The notes: generated by a model not told the origin, from the sequence alone. A DNA stretch of 64,000 nt from Glandiceps talaboti (GCF_964340395.1 NC_135566.1:2367501-2431500), one strand, 5' to 3'; positions 34,645 to 49,271 are shown, counted from the first letter of the stretch. Program-made: numbers and translations.

Positions 34645-36953
34645 CTCACAGCTGTTTTTGATCGGGTAAACATGAACTTGAAGTGAAATAACAAAATGTA
34701 TACATTTTGATATTCTTCACCATGTTTTTGTGTACACGTCATAAATATGGTTGACATGTGACCCCATTCAACAGGAAATGATCGTGTTATGACGATAACC
34801 CACAAGATATGATATCGGTCTGGGGGAATTGTTATCCCAGAGGGGTAGCGTGTAGTGTGGTTTGGGATCGTCCTCTTCTACTCGATTGAATGGACAAACA
34901 CACACGGCGACCACTTTGAGGTAAACCGATACGTGCAAAGCCGGTATTGTCCTAGATCAAACCAAAATTTGATACTTCTTGCTAATGACTAATTCTCAGG
35001 CATTGTTATCGATGTGATGTGGCTCAGTAAGTCGATTTCGATGCTCCACGGCAAACACAAGTGAAAGCATCTCTTGTTAAACACTGCCGTCTGTGATGTT
35101 CAATGTGTGTGTCAAAATCGTCACTGTAGTATAAAATATAGAACCAAAATTGTGTGGTAATATGATATGGGCCTTTACATTCTTCTGTGTGTCAGCAATG
35201 GGTTTTATACATATATACCCTTGTTCAATGGTTTTGTAGTATACCGTGGGATAACATCATAACGGGTACCTCACACAAACAAACGTTTTAGTGTTTGTGA
35301 GATACTGGCGGTAAATCTGACATAAACTGTTCGTCATATTCACGATAGAATTATAGAGCGCCATAAAAGCCTTTATTGATACAGAATTTCGGTACGTAGT
35401 TTATTCATACTAAAGAGCTACGTAGAATTCTTTACAGACTAACATTTCGGTGGTATCTCGCATTCAATATAAGTGATCTCAGCTCACAAGTGACCCTGTG
35501 TATGTGGAAGTAAAACTAGAACACGACACTGTATAAATGATGGCGTGGGTTTCCCAAACCACTTTGTATTATCTTACGTCGTTCATTGCCATCCCGAGAA
35601 ATAAAAATAAATACATGAAGAAACGGTAATCGGGTAATCTCAATGTTTTAATTATACAGTCATCAACAACTACAAAATTTATCATATTTTCACCCTAAAT
35701 ATGATAAATTATTATCACTGTGACATATGCGTAACATCGACTGTTAAGACAGTTCTGTTCAACTGTGTGCTAACACACGTTGCATACAACATACCACATA
35801 GATTTTTCATCAGCTACTAAAAAAAACTATCGTTCTCCTAAAATTGATCAGAACGTTATCCTCAATACTTCTTCGAATTCAATATTTAGTCTGTATGTGG
35901 TGTTAGCACCGTGCAGGGATTCTCTTTTTCGGTGAATCGTTTCAAACTGAACGGCTGTTTCTTTTGCTAGTCTGTCGGTAGGGATTATCACAATCACACT
36001 TGAGCGATAATAGAGTGAAATTGCATTAATAAAAAACAGTACAAGACAACCTGTCATGAAGAGGAGAACGACTGCCTAGTTCTGTAATTACATTGCACAG
36101 GCTCACTATAGTCCCTTATTGTATTCAACCCACCTCGATATATCCCACTCTGTGCGGATGACTGACAAACAACAAAACTTTCTCATCCCGTTTCCATGGT
36201 AATCCTCGAGATTCCATCCATCTCCACAGAGGAGGGATAATTTCAGTTATTTCGATTAAGATTTTAATCATATTAAATGGATAATACTGCGTGAAAATTT
36301 ATTTTTGATTTCCGTTCGAAGAGCGTTGAATAAACAAGCCTGTAATCTAGGAAGAGTGTATAGTTGGTTGAATTTCCTGCGTAATGGTCGTTAGCCAGCC
36401 TATGTCTGCGTGATCCCGGTGTCCCTTCTTTCCCCCGTTTCCGTTCACTAACCGCATTTTTGAGGACCATCAACGCCTCCCTTTTATCTAATAACAGACT
36501 ATTAGATATACCGACAGCTCTTAATTACACATGTTTATTGCATCCCTTTTGATCATTTCTCACTAAATATCGTAATGTCTATAATTGGATCATATTTTTT
36601 GATTGAATTATAAAACGACTTTTCTCCATCTCGTGTGAAATTTTATCGGTCAGGTTTCACCATTGAAATTTCAATCCTAAATGTATTGCCTAAATGTATC
36701 AGGCAAACTATCAATACGTGTAGGAACAAGAAAAGTGAACAAAACAGTAGTGTTATATATTCGGAGTTCAATATGGTTTCGTTCATAACTACGGCGTGAA
36801 CAAAATGTAATAAATTTCGCATTGTTCATTGATGCTAACACCTTCAATGGATTATGGATGTACAATAGTGAATGGCCATGAAAATAGTCGTACGTCATAA
36901 ATTTAAGGTGATGATTTTCTAGTATCCGTGTCACGCTGTAAAAAATCTGGCTG

Positions 36954-36981
36954 AGAGAGAGAGAGAGACAGAAACAGAGAG

Positions 36982-37016
<35 letters not shown>

Positions 37017-37122
37017 GAGAGACAGAGAGAGAGAGACAGAAACAGAGAGACAGAGAGAGAGAGAGAGAGAGACACACACACACACACACACACAGACAGA
37101 CAGACAGACAGACAGACAGGCG
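36954..37122. repeat. GA / CA / GACA compound microsatellite
   Basis: GA units interrupted by ACAGA, then about 13 CA units, then about seven GACA units. The overlapping Ser/Leu-rich minus-strand ORFs are artefacts. Confidence 0.95.
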
Positions 37123-40100
37123 GTCAAATAGCAATCATGAAATGATGTGAGACAGCAAAGGAAAATGTTTACTCTATTAAACAATGCAGACCCTTGTAGC
37201 TGGAGAATAAATAAACATCGTGTTTATCAGTAATCCTTGAATATAATTAATAATTTAGTTTATTTTCGAAATGGAAATCATCTTTTGTACCCGTTTAGAT
37301 ATCACATGCTCCCCTCCATTGTTTGTTATTGTCAGTATTATACCAAAATCCATGGACCGATATAACCTGTGAAGAAATTTCTTGTAATCAACAGATGAAA
37401 TATGTATGTCAGGGAATTTGAATAAAGTTATAAGTTCTTATCCATAATTTACTACTCGGTCGATAAAAATGACATGCATATTATACGGTTGCTTCGTTGA
37501 AACATTCATCGTTAAAAATAATCTGTTAAAAGTAAACGAGGCTGAAAATTGTTATCACAGTTTTGGCGCCAAAAATATTTCTTGTGTTCAAGTGAATACT
37601 CCAACACAACCCGCACAAGTAACCCGTGAAAAGACTATAAATCAAGAATGTAAAAAAAAGAACTACTCTAATATGATTTTCAAAAAATAATTTGGTAATA
37701 AGATTTCGAAAAATTATGTGACACAGGTCAATGTTTTGTTGTGAAGTTTGAAATTGACAATACTCTCTAATGGCCTGTAGTAGTGTGGTGAATTATGAAG
37801 AATTTATGAAACTGACAATGTCGTTATTATGATGGAAAAGCAATCATTTTACCTGTGAGGTTAATACTTTAACTCCAAGTCCTCAAAAGTCGTTGCAATT
37901 TAGCGCAAGGGAATACAATTCTTAAGTTTAAATTTACTCTATAAAACTGGGTACATATATTCCACAAGTAATTGCATGTCGTTTGTAAATTACTTTCTCC
38001 AGTGGAAGTGTAAATCATTATCTGAACGGATAAATTGTATTTAAGGAGGGGGCTAGGGATTGGCTGATGGTGAGGATGAGTACAGATGGAATGATGTATG
38101 TATGAATGGACATACGCTGCTGAATAGGTCACTGGGATTTATCCAATACTTAGGCCCCTAAATCTCGAAATTTCTATTAGTGGCTTGTTCCTTAAGACCG
38201 ATTTCTTAACTAGCTGCAGCTAACAAGTTGAAGGCTCATATAATATTAACGGCGTATCGCAGTCTATACTTCCGTCTGCACAACTTTATTTATCGTACAA
38301 CCATTCATTCCTCAGTTCATCCATTCACCTATTTATATATATCATTGGTGTATATTGTATCAGTAATTTTACAGTTTATGTTACTAGTATATCTGCTTTA
38401 TCCTGGTCATTATTATATTCTGCATAACATGAATATCTTCTCTCTTTTTGAAATATGTATTTTGCGTTAATTCCCCACCAACATAACCTAAACATCTCTT
38501 GTGTACTCAACCTAACATAGTCTTCATAATGTATATAAGGTTACAACAGTTGTTTACAGCGGGTGATAGGGCTGATGTAACTTGTGGTACAAAACCATTG
38601 GGCATGTACTGAAGTATTTACAATAATGCAATGCTGATAAGTCTACCCAATGTACCAACAACAGATAAGGTGTAGTTGAACTTGAGTGGTGTTTGTCACA
38701 GATGTACCATCATTCGAGCCTGAGGAGAGAAAGTTTCACCGGCAGTGTAGCTCCACCTCTGCATTACAACATCAGAGCATTTGCGTGCGTTGTCAGTCTG
38801 TTGTATTTCTCATCAGCTACAACGACTTGTTCATTTAACAAGCGTAGTGGAAGTATGTATCATTCCCATCTTTGAAACAGTTGGGGAAACAGGACGTGAG
38901 AATACTACTACTCTCATGATACGTTCTCCCGATCCTATGATCTGTGTCTATGTATGCACGCGTCTCCTTGTCAGAAAAAGATTAAACCTTCCGTCATTAA
39001 CAGTGTCCGATTTAACAAATTTCGGCAAATTCTAACTCAAGGACCATACATTTGATATTCATAAGAGGGAAGAGTTGTCAGTTTGAAGGGCTCTCACCAC
39101 TGGGAAAATGACTGAGCTCAGTTTTATTCCCGGTGCTTTGTTGAAATTGTCGGTTACAATAACGCTACTGATGAAAGAAAAGATGAAAATAAACATTTGG
39201 GATTTCAGCGCCTCGACGCAATAAATGTAATTATTATCAAGTTTCGAAATTTCCGGTCCAAAATACATACATAGATTGAAATTTAATAGTCTCACTGGAG
39301 CTCTCTCTCTCTCAACAGTAAGATAACCGAGTAAAGGCGGTATTAGAGTTGAAGTATTTGACTATCAGTAACACACTTTGAACATTTCTCTGTGTGCGTT
39401 ATCCTTCTTATTTTATAACTGTGTGGTGATGTTGATGTCATGATCGTTTGTCTGTTCGGTTTTTGTTGTCTTGTTTTATTTGCTTGTATAATGTTCGTTT
39501 GTTTGTTTGTTTGTTGGAAGACAGGGCTTAGTTTTTGTTTTGTTTAGAAATGTCAATGTATATCTGATGCAAACATAATCTATTTTCGATATCAATGTGC
39601 CACCTAGCCATACAATTTTTTTCGACTCGTTCTTACCGTTAACTTTAAACCCTGGATATTTCCTGCACTCTTGCAGAAGATTCAACATTCTTGACAAGGT
39701 TATTCTTATAGCTTTTTTAATTTGTCGAAAACTGCAATGAATACATCTTTGCACTTTTCGAGAAATTCAACTTGTTCTTTCTATGTCAATTTGAATGACA
39801 ATTCTGAGAATGTCTTTTGTTTAAGTTCAGCTTCTCTTCCCCTCCCTTGTACTACGTCTTACAGCAGAATTACTGTTCTTATTTTAATCTTGCTATCCGG
39901 CGTATTAGACTGAATGATGGATCGTCCGTCAGTGAACACTTTCACCTACTACCCTGATAAAAATAACAAATACAGACATCACGCGTGTCGCTTATCACGA
40001 TCACACTTTACGGCTAGTTGGCTCTACTCTTTATCATTATCATTACAACCAAGTTTTAAACGAACCCACCTGCTGAGCCCACACACCTGTGAACGTCGAA

Positions 40101-42096
40101 TTAGAGCACCGTGCGGGGAGAGATTGTATCGACAACTCGATAGCATTGTTACGGGTGAGACTGGGAAGGAAACTAGAATAACACTGTCATTTAATTGAAC
40201 AGCCTTTAACAGTGGCACCCACGGGGCATAGTTTTCTCTTTTCATGATAACATGTTGCAACCAGCTGTCGGAATAACGTTCGGATATGTTTCTGTTGCAT
40301 CATTTAGCAGTAGCAATCCCACCCAAAACTGAACACGATATTTGATGATATCTTGATGTTTGTCAATGGGTACGTTACTTCGAAATGATTTGTCAAAATA
40401 TTCAACAGTAAAAGAAAAAGACATGAACATAACTTCCTATGAATGTAACAAACGACTATCCAGTCAAATAGTGAGTTTCCCGAAATTTCTTTTTATCCCC
40501 GAGACTTTTTAATACATTTTGTGAGACTGAGTTCAAATTCTGTTTTAAACATCATAGGCATACTGGCCTGAACTGAATATTTCTCTCTTGTTTTTATTCG
40601 CCATCCATGTTCACAATGGATGTGAAAGTAGAAATTCAGAGAATTATCAACGATGTGTATCCTGCCATGTCGATGACGTGCAACTTTTCAAATATTGATC
40701 AACGGCTGCCAGTACTGAACTACCCGTGTTGCATTCTGACGTTTTGCGTGCAGGCAGCGTGCGTACATGGAAGGAAAAACCGTATGTGTTTTTGTTTATA
40801 CGTATTGCTAATGCACTAAACATAATTCCACAGAGATTGAAACGGTATATTTTTTTAGAATTAATTTAAATCAAATTAAAAATCGGGCAGGACCATGAGG
40901 AGTGAAAGATAGATATCTATTAGCGTTGTGGTCACGTTGTACTTCAAAATGAGTCTTTGATGAAATACGACAGCTTGTTGTGTTTTATATAATACATGAA
41001 ATCGTCAAATATTCCTATCTCTTGTCGGTGTACGTCTGACTGTTGTAATACTAAATGCTTGGTAATTCTATATACCGGAATTGCTTGTGGCTATCGCAGA
41101 CTACCGACAGCTCACCTTGAAACTCGGGTGTTTAATTGTTATACCATTGTCTCTTTATATGCTAATACACTTTCAAACACGTATAAGACAAAAAATATGC
41201 TGTTTTTTCAAAGACATATGATATTGAAATATGCGACAGTTATTCCTTGCCACATTGTCAATAATTCGGTCTGTAAATGGAAACTTAATTCGAATCATTG
41301 TACAACGAGGGACAAAATGGGGTTTAACTATCACAATTAACAATTACAACCATGTCGGCTTCGTATTGCTTGACAAAAATCATATAACATTGTCATATTA
41401 TGTGTATTTTTGACTCAACATTGTTTAACAAAAATGAACTAACATTGGTGCATTTTATCGTCTGGCTGCACAGCATAAAATCTTAATATTGCTGCATTTT
41501 TTGCATGGTGTAATAAAATGATCTTAGCAGACCATTACTCGCACTGTTCATGATTTGGTGACGATCTGCTGAGATAATGATATTTTACACAAAGAAAATA
41601 CAGCAGTGTTGGTAAGATTTTTGTTGAGGTACCCAATGAAATGTTGCATTTTGATTTTTATAGTAGAACGGTAGCTGTAAAGATGAGGCATATTCTGTCA
41701 GGTCACTCATTCAATGTGAAATGTCATAATTATTACGAAGTGAAGCAATGCAAATCTGCAAGTGGTATTGCAAGTTCAACTTCATTCTTTTTGTCCAAAG
41801 TTGGTCCGAGATAATAATTGAACACACCTTTACACGTACGAGGATCCATGTGTAATTTCATGGGTTATATTCAAACAAATACCATGGTTATTTCAAGACA
41901 AAGGAAGGCAATGTTTTGGATGAAGAAGTGACGTGTACAATTGAAGACAATTTCGTTTTTAAAGGTTAACCATACTATAAATCAAGTTTATCGTCATATC
42001 GTGTGATACATCCGATTGTATGGTAAATTGTCGAAGAGCAAGGCGAAATGCCCCTGTGTCCATTTCCTTGCTTGATGGAGATGAAGATGAAGAAAG

Positions 42097-42098
42097 TT

Positions 42099-42154
<56 letters not shown>

Positions 42155-42290
42155 AGTGGTTGTGGTGATAGTGGTGGTGTTGATGACGATGATTTCTGGT
42201 GGTTGTGGCGGCGGCGGTGGTGGTGGTGATAGCGATGAGCGGTGGGCGTGGTGGTGATGATGATGGTGGTGGTGGTGGTGGTGGTGGTGA
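42097..42290. repeat. GAT and GGT trinucleotide arrays
   Basis: About 17 GAT units (42099-42150) are followed by degenerate GGT/GGC-rich triplets and about nine GGT units (about 42262-42290). Poly-Asp, poly-Met and poly-Ser ORFs are shadows. An ATG frame from 42020 enters the array as poly-Asp but shows no other coding sign. Confidence 0.9.
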
Positions 42291-44644
42291 ATTTGATGTA
42301 TGTGGTTATACTATTGGTAATCAAAAGGCAAACAATATGGAGAGGGAAAATACTACAAGTGGAACTTCTGTAATCTATATTGCTAATTCACATGAAAAAT
42401 GAAATAATCATTTCCACCTAATGTCCTCTGCTAGAATTGCAGGTACCGCATATCGATCACGTGTTTCTGTCTATTGAAATGTACAAGGTCATGCATGTGT
42501 AGATTTCAGCATAATACCGTGGCGTTATAATAAATGAGATACTGCGATGATGGCCCTGATGCCAATATAATTATCTACAGCAAGTGAAATCAGAGAGACC
42601 AGATGGCAAGCTTGATCATCGGCATGCGATTACCGGGGAAAAGAGTATCACACAAACAAGATTAAAAATCACTCAAATGAAATATTCTTTTTTTCAATGA
42701 ATCCATAAATAATATTTATTTGATTGACAATAACGGGAGGAAATATACATTTGGATTATCTTTCGCTTGGATTGTCCTTTGAAATAAAACCGGACATTGC
42801 TTTTGGTGTAGTACAAAAAAATCAGAACAAGACATCCTATAGTGTAAGAACATGGCCACTCAATATCCCATCCAGTACAGTGTTCATTTGATAGTACGGT
42901 TTCTATTTCAAGAGTGGGCGAGAAAACAAAATAAGTTTACAAGCGATTCAGTTTCTGAGAGTCTAAATTATTTACACTGGCTGACGTGAAACTATAGGGT
43001 AGAAATCCACATCCAGAGGAATGACTTCTTCAGTTTCCTTCGTTTGAGAGACTCTGGTTCATAAAGTATCAAGCTTCATGTCGCCCTGTACTCTGGTCAT
43101 CTTAAAACATTTAAAAATAAACACAGTGCACGATAAAATCTATTTGTGTAGCAAAATCTGCACAAAATACACAAAAAATGCCACTTGGATATTGTTTTAA
43201 AATTGTTGGCAACACTTTCGTGCAGTAAGTATTTCAAAAGTGAACAAGCTAATGATAATCTTTTTAAAAATCTTGTTTTTGATCAAATAAATGAAAAGTT
43301 TTATTTTTACACTCCTTCTGGTGGGATTTGCAAGTCATTCAAACCAAGAGGAAAGCATGAGCTGGGAAATTTACCCTGTGTTTTTTCCAATATGGACGAT
43401 CATATTTTTTGAAATTGTACAAAATAATTAATTGTGGACTTGTGTGGAGAAGACAAAATATTGACAGAATATATAAATGGCGGGAAAATAGCCTATAAAC
43501 TACACAGAAGAACATCAAAGTTGCTCAGCCTATAGAAAGGGCTTCGAAAATTTTCAAAATTTCAAATAGAAAAGAAATGTTTGATAAAAGATTACAACCA
43601 GCTGGAGATACCATATAAATACTAACAGGTTAAGATCATACATCGAATTTGAGTTGTCCTGATACAGTCGTTGGCAAAATATGAACAGTGCTGTAGAGGA
43701 AAGCACCAACCAACAAATATTAACCAAACAACCCGAATTTGTCATTGGCACTCCCCTGCCGACAAATCGTTGTTTATCCTAACTAAATACATTCAGTATC
43801 TACAGTTTACTAAACTTGTAGCTTCTACATTTCATCTACAACAACAGAGGAACATTTACATTTCAATGAGCACTGCAACTCGCCATCCCCTTTATACAAA
43901 TTTTCCCTTTCAAAATGTGCAATTAAAAAATGATATGCCTTCTCTTTTTTGCGATAAAAGCAGACGAAGATAGTTGAAAAAGATATGTGAGAAGTTACAG
44001 TTTTGTCTCGGTCCAAAATACGTTACTGCGATCAGTCGGGGCTCCTCTGTGTTGCCGTCTACCACTACATGCATCATAGTCGCACGTACAAGGCATTTTT
44101 TTCGACCAATAATTCGTTTTCTCCGAGATGGTTGGCATTCATTCACCGGAGCTCAACGACTCAATTCAACATTATTGAATTTCGCATTACGAATTGAAGT
44201 AATCAGATTTGCGATACAGATGTGAATAAAATGGCAGTCCAGTCTGACTGAATTGGGATTAAATTAATACGATTTTTGTCCCAAATTTATAACTACGGCT
44301 ACAGATTGGATGGCTGCATCCGCAAGGTCAATCTTGCCTCGGTGACTGTTTTGATGATATTTGTACGATCTTCAAAGCCAATGGCTTGACTCTGTTTCTG
44401 TAGAACGGTGTTTCGAAAAGCAGGGGTAATTTTAAGCAACTTTGGGCGTGTCGTGTGTCCTGTACATGTCAGAGATTTAGTGGTGTTGATGTGTCGACAA
44501 ATTATGGAGTTTAGTCTCCGTATCGTGATGTATGGCAGTAAAATCATATAATCTCTATCGCCCTTAAATTATCACCCAGATATCGAGAACAAAAAACATA
44601 ATGTTGCTATTATTTCGTATAAGCTTTTCTCTCCACTAAAATTG

Positions 44645-44650
44645 TTTATT
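44645..44650 (-). terminator. Nearest poly(A) signal for Lim1
   Basis: On the minus strand this reads AATAAA, about 280 bases after the Lim1 stop codon. It is the first canonical hexamer downstream. A more distal site could also be used. Confidence 0.4.
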
Positions 44651-44926
44651 TTCGTTATACGCATCGTGTCAATAATGGATAGAAATAGCAGTCTCTTGTA
44701 TCATTCTCTCATTGTTCTTCAGTATATCAACCGAGCCTCAACTATTTTCCTCAGTCTATTTCGATCCCTGGTGCCTAAGATGCTTAGTTGTCATGGCTAC
44801 TGGCGACAGCGCATCCGATTGGCGTGAATCCAACACGTTGTAAAGAGCACCCCTTGTGAAAAAATATAGTTTATACATATTTGCTTTCCGGTATCCAATC
44901 TCTGAGTTCACTGAAAAGATTGTTCA
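44651..44926 (-). other. lim1: Probable 3' UTR of Lim1
   Basis: The minus-strand sequence between the TGA stop (44929-44927) and the first AATAAA. The plus-strand ORF at 44642-44827 over it is not supported. Confidence 0.45.
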
Positions 44927-45294
44927 TCACCACGATACGGCTGTCTCGTTGATATCTGCTGGGTGTGTGAGAGCGCCAAAACCAGGACCTCCGGCCATCG
45001 ATCGGGGTGGCAAGTAACGATCTCCGTTGAATCCGTCTACTGAATGCAATGACATGTGGTCCGGACTAGGTGATCCTACGTCCTTTGGATGCAGATAAGC
45101 CTCAGGTGGCAAACCTCCGATGTTTGGTTGTTGGTGTTGCAACGCTTGCTCCATATTTGGCAAGGGGGCATGTCCTGCTTGGGAAGCTGGGATAAATGGC
45201 ATATCGCCTTGTTGTCCGTCAGGATTGGGTTGCTGACCCGGGAATATATCGTAATATCCCTGGGAACCAAAGTTTTCTCCCGGTGCTCCATATT
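44927..45294 (-). CDS. lim1: Lim1 (Lhx1/5-type) terminal coding exon
   Basis: This is the last exon of a LIM-homeodomain transcription factor. On the minus strand the acceptor TTTCTATTTTTACAG precedes 45294. The first two bases (AA) complete a GAA codon with the last G of the exon at 60508. The encoded 122 residues begin EYGAPGENF and contain GYYDIFPGQQPN, which matches the conserved region after the homeodomain in Lhx1/Lhx5 proteins (vertebrate form close to NYDFFPQG). The middle is rich in Pro, Gly, Gln and His. The C-terminus, HPADINETAVSW and stop, matches the invariant Lhx1 C-terminal signature (NEAAVW in vertebrates) with one extra Ser. This region is regarded as the transactivation part of the protein. 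Lim1 acts in the nucleus with LDB/CLIM cofactors in head organiser, kidney and neuronal development in various animals. Confidence 0.95.
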
Positions 45295-46067
45295 CTGTAA
45301 AAATAGAAACAAGAGTTCGATAAAATTAGATGTCAGTTATGGTTAGAAAAAACACTTTATCAAACTAACTATCCTTATTGTGACAACAGTCGTTGTCTCC
45401 AAGACCATTATGCCATCCCTGAATTCCGAGAGGTCAATTTTGAACTCACAATTCGAAGTGATAGATTTCAACAGAGCTGTCTTAATCTAGCACCAAAATA
45501 AGCATATCAACACCGTAATGTAAATTTCAAAGCAGTCGTGTGTTGCTTTGCATTTTCAATAAGGATTCCAATCATAAATCAGAACGGAACGCCGTTGAGT
45601 TGCAGTAGAGCGAGAAATCCTTGGAAGGATAAACAGACGTAGAGCTTTTCAATGTCGCATTTCCTTTTCTTTCTCTTAAGCTTGTTTTATGAAATTTGAA
45701 TCCCCAATAAATAACGCCAAGGTAATCGCAAAAGCGTGCTCGGTTCTTTGTTACTTTTAGGAATTACAAGTGCCTATTATCCTATTTTACATTTAAAACT
45801 GTTTTTTCCTGGATTTAGTATTTGAGGCTTCCTTTGCATTCAGGCAGCTCTCTCTCATTGAAAATGAAATCGTACCGACGACCACGATTGTATGACGTAC
45901 TCGCGATATAGGAATAAACACTATGCAAATTACACAGGTTTCACATTTTACTAAAGGTGGCAAATTCAAATTTTCGCTCTTGTCTTTAAATGCATTGAAA
46001 TAGTATACCATTATTTTGTCCAATTTCACTTGATATTACTTTCATTGACAACGACTAAAATGGCGAG

Positions 46068-46069
46068 AC

Positions 46070-46103
<34 letters not shown>

Positions 46104-46176
46104 CGTGTGTCTTCGCCCTGCTAGCCTTGTGTGCATTTTTTTAGTTTTCAATTGTAACAGTGATTGTTCCTTAAAA

Positions 46177-46235
<59 letters not shown>

Positions 46236-46266
46236 CGATGATGATGACGATGATGATGATGATGAT
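46068..46266. repeat. lim1: Two GAT arrays
   Basis: About 12 GAT units (46068-46102) are separated by about 75 unique bases from about 29 GAT/GAC units (46177-46266). A continuous plus-strand ORF joining poly-Met and poly-Asp is an artefact inside the Lim1 intron. Confidence 0.9.
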
Positions 46267-46630
46267 TTGAATCTAGTCGTACGGCTGATTTATTGACGTA
46301 TAAATTAGCAATGCTAATTTCCCTTTGTTAGGAAAACAACATATATTTTCTTGATAAGTTTATCTCAAGTTACAACAATTCAAAATGAGAAACTATTGAC
46401 ATAGTCGTTCTGTTGATATTCTACCATGATGTGTACACGGGAAAACTACTTTGTGTTGTATCTCAGACCTCTATATAGTGAACTTGAATCGCACTATTAT
46501 ATTTAGAATAATTATTTCTGCACTAAACTAGTCATTAAACTGGCTACTTGCATAATACTACAACACATCAAATGCACATTATTACAAAAGAAGTGTCTGT
46601 CATAAGATCTATTTACACGGTAATCTATGT

Positions 46631-46635
46631 CTGAC

Positions 46636-46670
<35 letters not shown>

Positions 46671-46676
46671 GTCTCT
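46631..46676. repeat. TGTC (GACA) microsatellite
   Basis: About ten TGTC units, the complement of the GACA motif seen at several other places in the window, followed by TATC units. Confidence 0.9.
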
Positions 46677-47176
46677 ATTTATCAGTCTATCTATCCAGGA
46701 TCGCTCTCTCCACACACGCAGACAACACGAATATTGGGCTTAGCGCTTGTTCGATTCTCTTGTCGCCCACACATATACTAAGTTAAACTTGAGAATTGAG
46801 TACTTTCTACAAAAGTCTGCTAAACTGTATCCGAATCCTGACCCCCGGTATACCCATAACAGAGATTTCACACATTCTTATCCGTCGTCAGCAGTTGTCA
46901 CTGACTAATGTAAAATTACAATAGAAGTAATCTCCTGCTGATGGCTATACTAATATACGGTGGATAATTCCTGTTCTTAACTTCTGATCCCAAACCTGTA
47001 TTAATCCATATAGTGCATGACCTCTCCGCTAGGGGGTCACACGGACTACATACCGATTATATAATTCTGTAGGTATCGAGGCATGTTTGGATCAAGATTT
47101 TAAATTAGCAAATGTAACATCAACTATATGGCGAATGGGGAAAACACAAGGCCTTCTATATTACTGAAAGTTAAGT

Positions 47177-47341
47177 GTGTATGTATGTATGTATGTATGT
47201 ATGTATGTATGTATGTATGTATGTATGTATGTATGTATGTATGTATGTATGTATGTATGTATGCATGCATGCATGCATGCATGCATGCATGTATGTATGT
47301 ATGTATGTATGTATGTATGTATGTATGTATGTATGTATGTA
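47177..47341. repeat. ATGT microsatellite with ATGC core
   Basis: About 41 tetranucleotides: ATGT units, then eight or nine ATGC units (about 47257-47291), then ATGT again. The symmetric arrangement suggests a C-for-T substitution that spread within the array. Cys/Met/Tyr/Val and His/Ile/Thr/Tyr ORFs are shadows. Confidence 0.95.
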
Positions 47342-49257
47342 GAAATACATAAGGACCATGTGACAGTCAGAATAAAACATCTTTTTTCAAAGGCAAGACA
47401 TAATAGGTAAACACCTGATTATATCTGAATGTATTCGTATTGGTTCTCCTCGGTGTTATGAAACATCAGTAAAAATTCAGTCAAAGTTGTGCCCATAACA
47501 TAAAACCTTGAAGTTATTTGACTATTGAATTTGATGTAGTTATTTGTCGTTGTTACTTTCACACAACACTGCTGATTTAAGTACATTCCCTATGATTATA
47601 AAATAAACATCCAATTAATATTTCTATGTTTTGTCTAAAATTGACTTGAAAAGGGTAGAAAAATGAAGAATTACCATAAAAATGTGCACCAAAAAAATGT
47701 GACTGGAAATAAGTGAGCTGGATAAGGGGAATATATATATTAACAAGGTGTACTCTACCTAACCACTGACTAAAGTCTGTTCATCTTTTCCTATACACAT
47801 AAAGCAATTCGAATCTCTCGATGATTACATTTCAGACCAACAAAGAGTTGGTCTTCGATTGATAAAATTTGTGGATTCTACAACGGTGAAGATGAAATGG
47901 AATGACGACCATGTAACGTTACACCCGTCATCTTTTAAGCTCTAAATGATGGAAGCTATCCTACAAAATCCTTGTCTTGAAGTCCGATACTGTTAGCAGT
48001 CGTGTGATCTGTAAAGATCACTTCAACAGTGCAATCTACTCACTTAACATGAGATTACAAGACAAGCCAGGGATACACTGGTTGTTAAATACAGATAGAA
48101 TGAAATCACTGGGATAACATTTCCGGAAAATGTTATCACTGGAATATAAGGTAAATATAACCGCCGTCCATGTTGCGGATATACACCAATTATATCACGC
48201 CGCAATTATTTTTATGGTAAGAGTTTAGCTGTAGTCTAACTTAAAATGTAGAGGGTTGTGATTTTGTTTTGTTTTTATTCAATTTAAGACAACAATATTG
48301 ACGCAGACCAACAAAGCCCTCAAAGCTACGCCTGACTTCATAAAACAGGCGTGATAGCGCCCCCATCGATGCAGTGATTTTGACATCAGAGAACTGAGTG
48401 ATCGGTCTGACGTCTGGTCGAAGTTCTTGACCGCCCTTTGCTTAATGTGCAAGGTCGCTTAGACTATGTCGAGTTTATTGCCACGTCAAAATTAACACTA
48501 GTAAACCAAAATTGAAAGCAGTACTGTGGTTTTTCATGCGTTGCTTGTTGTACATTTGTTTGGATTTTGTCGACATCAAATTTCTTTTTGAAAAAAAAAC
48601 AAGGAACGGTGTTTCTTAAATATTCAACACACCATGAGCGAGCACTCCCCTGTTGTAAAGGCAACATGTCTGTAGGGACTACCGAAAGTGCGAAAACATC
48701 TCGCAGCGAGATGAGCACATGTCACCGGGGAGACATCCATCAAGACGGAATCACTGCCAACGAAATTTGACTGTGTACGAGACGAGGTGACAAGTATCAT
48801 CCTGCGCGTAGTTCATCTCGTATTGGGAGTTTAGGTTCAGCACACCTGTCGGCACTTTACCACTGCGTCTGCGCAATAATAAGCTAGGAAGGTGATGATG
48901 TGTGAAAGTGGCCGTCTTTGTATTTTGCACGTTTTTGTCACTGCTAAACGTGTGTTTTCGTACTCTCACTAAGATGTAACGCATCATTACCAACGATAAC
49001 GTCAACATGGACTCCGATCAAAAAGACACTGCGTCTTAAAATGTATTCTTCCTACCATTTTGATACAGTGGAAGGTGTACACCCGTCGCTGTTTTAAACG
49101 AGTTTAAATGTCTGGATGTTGGTAATTTTTTAAAATTTATTTCATGTATCAATCAATGCCGCTCACATAAGCTGACATCATGATCCTAAGTAAAGGTAAA
49201 AGTCACCAACATTTGCTGACGTGTAGTTTGTTATGACAGACATTCATTCATTCATGC

Positions 49258-49271
49258 ATTACCATAGAGAC
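49258..49271 (+). promoter_or_regulatory. X-box consensus match
   Basis: ATTACCATAGAGAC fits the X-box consensus exactly. It sits nine bases upstream of a 45-codon ATG frame (49280) within the Lim1 intron on the opposite strand. This may be chance. Confidence 0.2.

Larger units (their letters stand above)
31746..44639. other. Gene-poor interval downstream of Lim1
   Basis: No supported gene was found on either strand. It contains the 480-base TGAA/TGAG array (32210-32686), a G12 run (33941-33952), two CRE octamers (34509 and 34637), a GA/CA/GACA cluster (36954-37122) and GAT/GGT arrays (42097-42290). A short ATG frame with a perfect donor (43178-43224, then GTAAGT) exists but has no partner exon. 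Remaining ORFs of 60-114 codons show no domain. Some of this region could hold regulatory DNA for Lim1, but nothing specific is visible. Confidence 0.45.

Noticed and set aside
43178-43224. Short ATG frame followed by a perfect GTAAGT donor
   Set aside because: GTAAGT occurs by chance roughly twenty times per strand in DNA of this composition, and no partner exon was found.
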